NCBI GenBank assembly: GCA_937920575.1
Contig: CAKZSF010000167.1
Coordinates: forward strand, 1 to 8,134
DNA length: 8,134 bases
Direction: 5' to 3'
Source of the DNA: an uncultured Sphingomonadaceae bacterium
Lineage (GTDB): Bacteria > Pseudomonadota > Alphaproteobacteria > Sphingomonadales > Sphingomonadaceae
Positions 1 to 5,388 of this stretch are shown here, piece after piece. The first letter of the stretch is position 1, and the number at the start of each line of letters is the position of its first letter. A program made the position numbers and the translations under genes. The notes beneath the pieces were generated by a model that saw only the letters and a program-made list of their open reading frames with translations, was not told the origin of the DNA and made no database searches.

Positions 1-561
1 CAGATTGACGCAGAACTGGTCGAGCGCCGAGTCCTTCTTGTTCGCTTTTTCGCCTGCTTTTTCATCGCCTTCTGCGGCGCCCTCCTCGGCACCTTCGGGG
101 TCACGCGATTCCAGCTGCTTGCCGCCCTTGCCAATGCCGTGGCTGATAAAGCTGACCGCATCCAGGCGGCTCATATCCTGTTGCTGCAGGAAGTAGACCG
201 CGTAGGAATCGCGTTCAGAAAACAGCGCGACCAGCACATTGGCGCCTGTGACGGTGTCTTTGCCCGAGCTTTGCACATGCAGAATCGCACGTTGGATCAC
301 ACGCTGAAAACCGGCAGTTGGCTGCGGATCGCCTCCGTCTTCGGTCTTGAGCGATTGGTATTCCTGATCGAGATACTGCTTCACCACATCGGTCAGCTCA
401 CCCAGATCCACGCCGCAGGCATTCATCACCTCGGCCGCGTCGGTGTCCTCGATCAGCGCGAGCAGCAAATGCTCCAATGTCGCATATTCATGGCTCCGGT
501 CTGACGCGTTGGTCAGCGCCTGATGGAGGGTCTTTTCGAGATTTTGCGCAAAACTGGGCAT
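1..561 (-). CDS. clpA: ATP-dependent Clp protease ATP-binding subunit ClpA, N-terminal part (truncated by window edge)
   Basis: The 187 codons visible encode the N-domain of ClpA, the AAA+ unfoldase that feeds substrates to the ClpP peptidase in the cytoplasm. It starts MPSFAQNLEKTLHQAL and carries the Clp-N double repeat (about residues 1-145). Typical ClpA stretches are HEYATLEHLLLALIED (24-39), GFQRVIQRAILHVQSSG (84-100), VTGANVLVALFSE (104-116) and SRLDAVSFISHG (131-142). A charged Glu/Ala/Lys linker follows (about 151-178), leading towards the first AAA+ module, which lies outside the window. The N-domain is where ClpA binds the adaptor ClpS and N-degron substrates. The ATG at 559-561 is preceded on the minus strand by AGGA about 9 bases upstream. 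The match to E. coli ClpA runs from the first residues, so the start is well placed. The gene upstream is a DUF1192 protein, not clpS. Confidence 0.95.
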   Translation of the reverse strand, partial: MPSFAQNLEKTLHQALTNASDRSHEYATLEHLLLALIEDTDAAEVMNACGVDLGELTDVVKQYLDQEYQSLKTEDGGDPQPTAGFQRVIQRAILHVQSSGKDTVTGANVLVALFSERDSYAVYFLQQQDMSRLDAVSFISHGIGKGGKQLESRDPEGAEEGAAEGDEKAGEKANKKDSALDQFCVNL

Positions 562-697
562 GCGGTGTTCCTATAGGGGGCTTACAGACTCAGGCGCAAA
601 GATACGCCGTTACTCAAATATGAGCTTTGATGGTTAACAACGTCTATATGGGGCGCTCGGCACCAATTTGGAGGGGTTGGGGGCAAACGCAGCCCCA
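562..697 (-). promoter_or_regulatory. Upstream region of clpA with a TTAACCAT motif
   Basis: This 136-base gap separates the DUF1192 gene from clpA, both on the minus strand. Reading the minus strand, TTAACCAT lies at 637-630. This is the half-site type bound by CtrA-family regulators in alphaproteobacteria, but only one half-site is present. Just after the DUF1192 stop, GGGGC (680-684) can pair with GCCCC (692-696), but no T-run follows, so I do not call a terminator. I could not find a convincing -35/-10 pair for clpA. The regulatory role is inference. Confidence 0.25.
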
Positions 698-904
698 TCA
701 TTGCGAATCCTTGCGGCCAAACAACGCCTCTGCGGCATCGCGATGGGCGCTGGCCTTGTCGCGATGCGCCTTCACCCGGGCAATCTCCGCCTCCAGCAGC
801 GCAATCCGCTCATCCAGCTCATGCTGCGAATATGGGTCCAGCTCCTCCTTGGCGAGTAAGCTGGCCGCGTCACCTTTGGCCCGAGGTAAATTTTCGTCAT
901 CCAT
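698..904 (-). CDS. DUF1192 family small protein
   Basis: A 68-residue protein that I recognise as DUF1192, a short family found mainly in alphaproteobacteria and without an assigned function. The N-terminus MDDENLPRAKGDAASLLAKE (1-20) is followed by the family's hallmark LDPYSQHELDERIALLEAEI (22-41), then a charged helix running through VKAHRDKASAHRDAAEALF (44-62). The ELDERIALLEAEIARVKAHR stretch should form a short amphipathic or coiled-coil helix. There is no signal peptide or membrane segment. The length is typical of the family, so the gene looks complete. On the minus strand a TTGACA hexamer (944-939) lies upstream, but no good -10 element sits at normal spacing. It may be transcribed with clpA, since both face the same way across 136 bases; that is inference. 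Confidence 0.85.
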   Translation of the reverse strand: MDDENLPRAKGDAASLLAKEELDPYSQHELDERIALLEAEIARVKAHRDKASAHRDAAEALFGRKDSQ

Positions 905-1024
905 TACAAAAAGTAGCTTCGCAAGCAGGGGGGGCTCGTGTCAATGCTTGAGCGTTAAAGCGGTTGTGCAGAATCGCGGATGACGGCAAGACGGCGTTAG
1001 AGGCGACAATTTGGGGGCAACCAA
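905..1024. promoter_or_regulatory. Divergent intergenic region between the DUF1192 gene and the quinone oxidoreductase
   Basis: This 120-base region must hold the promoters of two outward-facing genes. Towards the DUF1192 gene a perfect TTGACA lies at 944-939 (minus strand), with only poor -10 candidates downstream. Towards the oxidoreductase a GGGGG run (1013-1017) sits 7 bases before the GTG start and probably serves as the ribosome binding site. A seven-G run at 928-934 has no obvious role. I saw no terminator and no clear operator here. Confidence 0.3.
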
Positions 1025-2026
1025 GTGTCCGACACTTTGGCAGAAACAATGATTGCAGTGGGATTTGACACCCCGGGCGGGCCAGAAGTGCTCCGGCCTG
1101 AGGAACTGCCTGTTCCAGAGACTCGCGCAGGCGAAGTGTTGATCAAGGTCAGCCATGCGGGCGTTAACCGACCCGATGTGGTGCAGCGTCAAGGGCGCTA
1201 TCCGGCGCCACCGGGCGCTTCGCCGATTCCAGGGCTAGAGGTCGCAGGCGAAGTGGTGGCAATTGGCGCGGGCGTAGAGCCCGAAATGCTCAATCGCCGC
1301 GTGTGCGCGCTGGTGCCGGGCGGCGGCTATGCTGAATATTGCCGCACTGATGCGCGCCATTGTCTGCCTGTCCCGCCGTCCATGCCGATGGATCAGGCTG
1401 CGGCCTTGCCGGAAACGCTGTTCACAGTGTGGCACAATGTGTTTCAGCGCGGGCTTGCGCGCGATGGCGAGACGATTCTGGTGCATGGCGGCACGAGCGG
1501 TATCGGGACGATGGCAATCATGCTCGCCAAAGCGTTTGAGATGGATGTGATCGTCACCTGCGGATCAGATGAAAAATGCGCTGCGGCACAGGAATTGGGC
1601 GCGGATCACGCGCTCAATTACAAGAGCCAAGACTTCGTCGAGGAAGTGAAGGCGATCACCGATGGCAAGGGTGTTGAACTCGTGCTCGATATGGTCGCGG
1701 GCGACTATGTGGCGCGCAATCTCGCTTGTCTTGCCGAAGACGGGCGGCATGTCACAATCGCGGTGCAGGGCGGAATGACCGCTGACATCCCGATCGTGCA
1801 AGTGATGATGCGGCGGCTGACCATGACAGGCTCGACGCTGCGCCCGCGCAGCGATGATTTTAAGGCAATGCTCGCATCCGACATTCGCGACAATGCGTGG
1901 GAATTGTTCGAAAGTGGCGATCTGAAGCCGGTGATGGATCAGACTTTCCCGCTGGCCGAGGCTGCTGCCGCCCATGCCCGGATGGAGGCCGGCGAGCATA
2001 TCGGTAAAATCGTGTTGGCAGTGTGA
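1025..2026 (+). CDS. NAD(P)H:quinone oxidoreductase, PIG3/zeta-crystallin type (MDR superfamily)
   Basis: A 333-residue medium-chain dehydrogenase/reductase. It resembles human PIG3 (TP53I3) and bacterial quinone oxidoreductases, which reduce quinones with NADPH in the cytoplasm. The N-terminal catalytic domain carries TPGGPEVL (16-23), GVNRPDVVQRQGRYPAPPGA (46-65) and GLEVAGEV (70-77). The Rossmann domain begins at ILVHGGTSGIGTMAIMLAKA (151-170), followed by VTCGSDEK (177-184), which fits NADPH binding. The C-terminus ends in EAGEHIGKIVL, as in the family. No zinc-ligand cysteines are seen, which is normal for this zinc-free branch. The start is GTG at 1025, with GGGGG 7 bases upstream; an in-frame ATG at 1049 (residue 9) is the alternative. 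The start codon lies inside the palindrome AAGTGTCCGACACTT (1023-1037). The stop overlaps the start of the GST gene, so the two are almost certainly one operon. The physiological substrate cannot be told from sequence. Confidence 0.93.
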   Translation: MSDTLAETMIAVGFDTPGGPEVLRPEELPVPETRAGEVLIKVSHAGVNRPDVVQRQGRYPAPPGASPIPGLEVAGEVVAIGAGVEPEMLNRRVCALVPGGGYAEYCRTDARHCLPVPPSMPMDQAAALPETLFTVWHNVFQRGLARDGETILVHGGTSGIGTMAIMLAKAFEMDVIVTCGSDEKCAAAQELGADHALNYKSQDFVEEVKAITDGKGVELVLDMVAGDYVARNLACLAEDGRHVTIAVQGGMTADIPIVQVMMRRLTMTGSTLRPRSDDFKAMLASDIRDNAWELFESGDLKPVMDQTFPLAEAAAAHARMEAGEHIGKIVLAV

Positions 2027-2652
2027 TGCAGGCGCTCACGCTTCACGAGGATCCCCGCAGCGGCAATTGCTATAAGATCAAGCTGACCGCTGCGATGCTC
2101 GGCGTCGATTTAGAGACGCGGCAATATGATATTCTGAAAGGGGAAACGCGCAGCGATGCTTTCCTCGCTCAGGTCAACGCCAATGGGCGCATTCCGGTTT
2201 TGCAGATCGGCGAGGGAGCGAATGCGCGCCATTTGCCGGAAAGCAACGCTGCGTGCTGGTATATCGCGGATGGCAGCCGGTTGATCCCGGAGGACCGCTT
2301 CGCACGCGCTTCAATGCTGCGCTGGATGTTCTTCGAACAGTATAACCACGAACCGAATATCGCGACGCTGCGCTTCTGGATGCGCTTTGTGGGTGAAACC
2401 AATCTATCGGCTGAGCAGACAGCCATGATCAAACCCAAACGCGTTGCCGGGCACGATGCGCTGCGGGTTATGGAAGACCATTTGCAAACCCATGATTGGT
2501 TTGCCGGCGATCAAGCCTCTTTGGCTGATATCGCATTGTATGCTTACACCCATGTCGCTGATGAAGGCGGCTTTGGCCTGAGTGATTACCCGCATGTTAG
2601 CGCATGGCTTGCGCGGTTTGCCGCGCTGCCTGATTTTGCGCCGATGGTTTGA
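2026..2652 (+). CDS. Glutathione S-transferase family protein
   Basis: A 208-residue protein with GST architecture. The N-terminal thioredoxin-like domain (about 1-80) starts LTLHEDPRSGNCYKIKL, with Ser12 as the likely glutathione-activating residue. The cis-proline segment is NANGRIPVLQ (51-60, Pro57), and the glutathione-binding ESNA at 72-75 follows LP. The helical C-terminal domain (about 90-208) has the conserved N-capping box and helix GDQASLADIALYAYTH (161-176, with Ser165 and Asp168). GSTs conjugate glutathione to electrophiles or act as peroxidases or isomerases; the substrate here is unknown. I chose ATG at 2026, whose A is the last base of the upstream TGA. The codon just before it is GTG (2023), also usable, giving a 4-base overlap and one extra residue. 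The overlap implies translational coupling with the quinone oxidoreductase, which suggests a joint role against reactive or quinone-like compounds. Confidence 0.9.
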   Translation: MQALTLHEDPRSGNCYKIKLTAAMLGVDLETRQYDILKGETRSDAFLAQVNANGRIPVLQIGEGANARHLPESNAACWYIADGSRLIPEDRFARASMLRWMFFEQYNHEPNIATLRFWMRFVGETNLSAEQTAMIKPKRVAGHDALRVMEDHLQTHDWFAGDQASLADIALYAYTHVADEGGFGLSDYPHVSAWLARFAALPDFAPMV

Positions 2653-2681
2653 GGTTTTGCCGACGCAGGGGGCGCATTGCA

Positions 2682-2806
2682 CAAGGCAACTGGCTTAGCC
2701 TGGTTCCTTGCTGGGTGTGATTCCCCTTGCTCCACAGGCCGCTTGCGCCTACATCGCTGACGCAACGGCCGCTCCGAAAGGGGCGGCCCTTCTATTTTTA
2801 TCGGAG
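2682..2806 (+). promoter_or_regulatory. Structured leader of trcR, candidate transcription attenuator
   Basis: Three hairpins can be drawn by hand between the GST gene and trcR. Hairpin 1 (2682-2710) pairs CAAGG/CCTTG, AAC/GTT, a T·G wobble and GGC/GCC around a TTA loop, with two single-base bulges. Hairpin 2 (2737-2770) pairs GGCCG-C-TTGCG with CGCAACGGCC: 10 base pairs, one bulged C (2742) and a 13-base loop. Hairpin 3 is the intrinsic terminator at 2767-2788. Hairpins 2 and 3 share bases 2767-2770 and so exclude each other, as antiterminator and terminator stems do. The Shine-Dalgarno of trcR follows directly after the terminator T-tract. I recognise no known riboswitch class. The structures are read from sequence; attenuation is inference. 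Confidence 0.5.
2767..2800 (+). terminator. Intrinsic (rho-independent) terminator just before trcR
   Basis: GGCCGCTCC (2767-2775) pairs with GGGGCGGCC (2780-2788) over 9 base pairs including one G·U, closed by a GAAA tetraloop of the stable GNRA type. CTTCTATTTTTA (2789-2800) follows as the U-tract. It could simply end the oxidoreductase-GST transcript. However, the T-tract ends only 14 bases before the trcR start and 2 bases before its GGAG. An mRNA carrying the trcR ribosome binding site must therefore be transcribed through the hairpin, unless the promoter overlaps the T-tract. Confidence 0.75.
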
Positions 2807-2814
2807 TATTTCTC

Positions 2815-3522
2815 GTGTCCGACACCAAACCGCTTATGCCGCATGCGACCGCCAGCTGGCTGGTCGATAATTCGGGCCTCTCGTTTGAACAGATTGCCGA
2901 ATTTTGCGGCCTGCACATTCTGGAAGTTCAGGCGATGGCCGACGATCTGGCGAGCAGCAAATACACGGGTCGTGATCCGGTGCATTCGGGCGAGTTGACG
3001 CATGAAGAAATCGCCAAGGGTGAGGCCGATGGCGAATATCGTCTCGAGATGCAGCGCGCGCCAGTTTCGGTGAGCCGCACCAAGGGCCCCCGTTATACGC
3101 CAGTGTCAAAGCGTCAGGACAAACCCGATGGCATCTCTTGGTTGTTGCGCAACCACCCGGAAATCAGTGATGCGCAGATCTCGAAACTGATCGGCACCAC
3201 GCGCAACACGATCAATGCAATCCGCGACCGCTCACACTGGAACATCCAGAACATCCAGTCGAAAGACCCAGTGACGCTGGGTCTTTGCTCTCAACGGGAG
3301 CTGGACGCAGTCGTCGCCAAGGCCGCCAAGAAAGCCGGCCTGACGGAAGAAACCGCCGATGTCGAACCCAAGCTGGGCTCTGACAAAGAGCGCCTGATCG
3401 AAGAGCTTCATCAGGAGCGCGCCGATGCAGAGAAAGCCGCTGCGCAGGCCGCGCAAGAGGCTGAGGCCGCTGCGTGGCTCGAAGCGCGCAAGGAAGGCGG
3501 CGAGGGTTCGACCGAGGGTTGA
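2815..3522 (+). CDS. trcR: Cell-cycle transcriptional regulator TrcR (DUF1013 family)
   Basis: A 235-residue protein of the DUF1013 family, conserved across alphaproteobacteria. In Caulobacter crescentus the family member TrcR associates with RNA polymerase and controls cell-cycle transcription. Recognisable blocks are PLMPHATASWLVDNSGLSFE (6-25), QIAEFCGLHILEVQAMAD (26-43, helix-turn-helix-like), KGPRYTPVSKRQDKPDGISW (90-109), LLRNHPEISDAQISKLIGTT (110-129, a second helix-turn-helix-like unit) and the conserved KDPVTLGLCSQ (150-160). From about 178 onwards the tail is Glu/Ala/Lys-rich and probably helical. The start is GTG at 2815, with GGAG at 2803-2806, 8 bases upstream. The start codon sits in a GTGTCCGACAC palindrome, as in the quinone oxidoreductase gene. 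A local NIQNIQ duplication (144-149) comes from two adjacent AACATCCAG copies (3241-3258). The gene follows a terminator-containing leader, which may control its expression. Confidence 0.92.
   Translation: MSDTKPLMPHATASWLVDNSGLSFEQIAEFCGLHILEVQAMADDLASSKYTGRDPVHSGELTHEEIAKGEADGEYRLEMQRAPVSVSRTKGPRYTPVSKRQDKPDGISWLLRNHPEISDAQISKLIGTTRNTINAIRDRSHWNIQNIQSKDPVTLGLCSQRELDAVVAKAAKKAGLTEETADVEPKLGSDKERLIEELHQERADAEKAAAQAAQEAEAAAWLEARKEGGEGSTEG
3262..3286 (+). other. Perfect 10-bp hairpin inside the trcR coding region
   Basis: AAAGACCCAG (3262-3271) is an exact inverted repeat of CTGGGTCTTT (3277-3286) around a 5-base TGACG spacer. It spans codons for the conserved KDPVTLGL segment. No T-run extends beyond the stem, so it is not a standard terminator. 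The protein motif is conserved, so part of the symmetry may be forced by the amino acids. A role in mRNA pausing or stability is speculative. Confidence 0.4.
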
Positions 3523-3571
3523 TCCACGCCATTTCGGTGTTGGCGGGTAATTAGCCCACCGCGCCACGCGA

Positions 3572-3577
3572 CATAAT
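3572..3577 (+). promoter_or_regulatory. Possible -10 element upstream of the acyl-CoA ligase
   Basis: CATAAT at 3572-3577 matches five of six bases of the sigma70-type -10 consensus, in an AT-rich patch (ACATAATTTTA). No good -35 hexamer lies 16-18 bases upstream. A start site about 7 bases downstream would fall at the base of the long hairpin beginning at 3584, so the transcript would begin with that stem. This is weak evidence. Confidence 0.25.
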
Positions 3578-3583
3578 TTTACG

Positions 3584-3621
3584 GCAAATGGCCTGCATTC
3601 TCGCGAGTGCGGGCCATTTGC
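3584..3621 (+). other. 17-bp near-perfect hairpin in the trcR to acyl-CoA ligase gap
   Basis: Bases 3584-3600 pair with 3605-3621 without bulges, closing on a TCGC loop. The outer ten pairs, GCAAATGGCC with GGCCATTTGC, are exact; the inner seven include two G·U wobbles (3594/3611 and 3598/3607). No T-run follows on either strand: plus continues GTCTTGCG and minus continues CGTAAAATT. It is therefore not a typical intrinsic terminator, although it could act in a rho-assisted way for trcR. Alternatives are an mRNA 5'-end stabiliser for the ligase or a copy of a dispersed palindromic repeat. I see no second copy in this window. Confidence 0.6.
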
Positions 3622-3658
3622 GTCTTGCGCGTGCGCCTGTCTCGGCTATGCCATTGAC

Positions 3659-5353
3659 ATGGATGTCAGTAACGCCCCCTATCACCACCCGACCCCGTGG
3701 GACACGCAATTCCCGCTGCACACTCTGCCCGAACTGTTCGAGCAAACGACGCGCAACGCGCCCGAGGCGCCGTTCCTCCATTTTCTGGGCCGCACGTATA
3801 GCTATCGCGAGATTTTTACCGAGGCGCAGCAATTCGCATCTGGCCTGATCAACGCGGGCATCCAGAAGGGTGATCGGGTCGGTCTGTTCCTGCCCAATGT
3901 CCCGAACTACGCATCGGCCTACTACGGTGCGATGATGGCGGGTGCGATCGTGGTCAATTTTTCGCCGCTTTACACTGTCGAGGAACTCGCTTGGCAAGTG
4001 GGCGATTCCGGCACGAAGTTGCTGGTGACGCTGGATGTGCCAGAACTTTACCAGACCGCATCCGAAGTGCTCGAATGTTCAGAGCTGGAAACGCTTGTGG
4101 TTGGCTCGCTCGCTTCGATGCTGCCCACGCTGAAAGGCATCGCGCTCAAGCTCCTGAAGCGCAGCCAGATCGCCAAAGTGAACTGGTCTGACAGCATTCG
4201 GCGCTGGGACAGTGTGCTGGGCAATTGGGACTGGTCCCAAATCGGCAAACCCGTCAGCGGGCGCCCAACTTTGGATGCCGCAGAAGATCTCGCTTTGCTG
4301 CAATACACTGGCGGCACAACCGGCCGACCAAAGGGCGCGATGCTTGGCCACAGCCAGTTAGCGACCAACGCGCAGCAGGTCGCCGCGCTCAATCCGTTTG
4401 GCGCGGGCGCCGATGAAGTGTTTATGGGCGCGCTGCCGTTCTTCCATGTGTTTGCCAACACCGCGCTGCTCAACCACGCTATGGTCAGCGGCGGATCGAT
4501 TGCAATGGTGCCTCGCTTCGAAACGAAGCAGGTCTTGCAAACGATCGAGAAATACAAGGCGACCGGTTTCCCCGGCGTACCAACGATGTTTCAGGCTATG
4601 CTCGATCACCCGGATCTGGCCAAAACCGACCTCTCTTCGCTCAAAGTCTGTATTTCAGGCGGCGCGCCCATGCCGGCGCCTGTTCACACGCGTTTCGAAG
4701 ACGTCACAGGCGTGCGCGTGGTAGAGGGATATGGCCTGACGGAAAGCTCCGGCGTTGTCTCGGTCAATCCCTATGATGGTGAGCGGATGAAGGGCACCAT
4801 CGGTCAGCTTGTGGCGGGCACCGAGGTGTTGTTGCTCGACAAGGAAGACCCGACCAAGCTTGCGCCCGAGGGCGAGCCGGGCGAACTGGTCGTTCACGGC
4901 CCTCAAGTGATGCGCGGCTATTGGAATCGGCCAGAGGCGGCGGCGGATGCTTTTGCAGAGCACAACGGCAAAACGTGGCTGCGCACTGGCGATGTTGCGC
5001 AATGGGAAGAGGGTGGCTGGCTCAAGATTGTTGACCGCATCAAGGATATGATCGCGGTTGGTGGTTTCAAAGTTTTCCCGAGCCAGGTCGAGGATGTGCT
5101 GCAAGAGCATGAGGCGATCAAAGAAGTGCTCGTGATCGGCGTGCCTGATGAATATCTCGGCGAGCGTCCCAAGGCATTTGTCGCGCTGAACGAGGGTGCG
5201 GATATCACCGAAGAGGCATTGTGCGAATGGGCCAATGCACAGCTGGGCAAGCATGAACGGCTGGCGGGCATCGCGTTTCGTGATGAGCTGCCCAAGACGT
5301 TGATCGGCAAGCTGGACCGCAAGACTTTGCGCGCGCAGGAATTGACCGGCTAG
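3659..5353 (+). CDS. Long-chain fatty acid--CoA ligase (AMP-binding, FadD-like)
   Basis: A 564-residue member of the ANL superfamily. These enzymes activate a carboxylic acid with ATP to an acyl-adenylate and then transfer it to coenzyme A, feeding beta-oxidation or lipid synthesis. The signature motifs are intact. The ATP/AMP P-loop is YTGGTTGRPKG (216-226). GYGLTES lies at 357-363. RTGD lies at 442-445, with Asp445 binding the ribose. The hinge and following loop are VDRIKDMIAVGGFKVFP (458-474). The C-terminal catalytic lysine is in PKTLIGKLDR (545-554, Lys551). Length and architecture fit long-chain acyl-CoA ligases, but chain-length preference cannot be read reliably from sequence, and medium-chain or dicarboxylate specificity is possible. 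No strong Shine-Dalgarno precedes ATG 3659. The start is chosen because the N-terminal NAPYHHPTPWDTQFP resembles family members. It stands alone between trcR and the convergent bactofilin gene. Confidence 0.93.
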   Translation: MDVSNAPYHHPTPWDTQFPLHTLPELFEQTTRNAPEAPFLHFLGRTYSYREIFTEAQQFASGLINAGIQKGDRVGLFLPNVPNYASAYYGAMMAGAIVVNFSPLYTVEELAWQVGDSGTKLLVTLDVPELYQTASEVLECSELETLVVGSLASMLPTLKGIALKLLKRSQIAKVNWSDSIRRWDSVLGNWDWSQIGKPVSGRPTLDAAEDLALLQYTGGTTGRPKGAMLGHSQLATNAQQVAALNPFGAGADEVFMGALPFFHVFANTALLNHAMVSGGSIAMVPRFETKQVLQTIEKYKATGFPGVPTMFQAMLDHPDLAKTDLSSLKVCISGGAPMPAPVHTRFEDVTGVRVVEGYGLTESSGVVSVNPYDGERMKGTIGQLVAGTEVLLLDKEDPTKLAPEGEPGELVVHGPQVMRGYWNRPEAAADAFAEHNGKTWLRTGDVAQWEEGGWLKIVDRIKDMIAVGGFKVFPSQVEDVLQEHEAIKEVLVIGVPDEYLGERPKAFVALNEGADITEEALCEWANAQLGKHERLAGIAFRDELPKTLIGKLDRKTLRAQELTG

Positions 5354-5388
5354 CGACGGCCCGACGCTGTTGTCTGTGAAAAGTAGGC

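Noticed and set aside
139..504. A 121-codon plus-strand open frame across the clpA N-domain
   Set aside because: The opposite strand encodes a near-textbook ClpA N-domain; this frame is its antisense shadow.
680..696. A GGGGC/GCCCC hairpin after the DUF1192 gene as a terminator
   Set aside because: The stem is only five pairs and no T-run follows in the direction of transcription.
1565..1999. A 144-codon minus-strand open frame inside the quinone oxidoreductase gene
   Set aside because: It is antisense to a clear MDR enzyme, and the His/Arg-rich translation is typical of a shadow frame.
2708..2998. A plus-strand frame reading from the leader into trcR in another frame
   Set aside because: It starts at TTG and reads mostly out of frame through a conserved regulator gene, and its product is not recognisable.
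3551..3997. A 148-codon minus-strand open frame covering the start of the acyl-CoA ligase
   Set aside because: It overlaps the ligase N-terminus and the 17-bp hairpin, and has an Arg-rich composition and no family resemblance.
4655..5254. A 199-codon minus-strand open frame inside the acyl-CoA ligase gene
   Set aside because: It is antisense to a gene with all expected motifs. Long antisense frames are common in GC-rich coding DNA, and the translation resembles no family I know.
5354..5388. A bidirectional terminator between the converging ligase and bactofilin genes
   Set aside because: The 35 bases contain no stem with adjoining T-runs that I can find.
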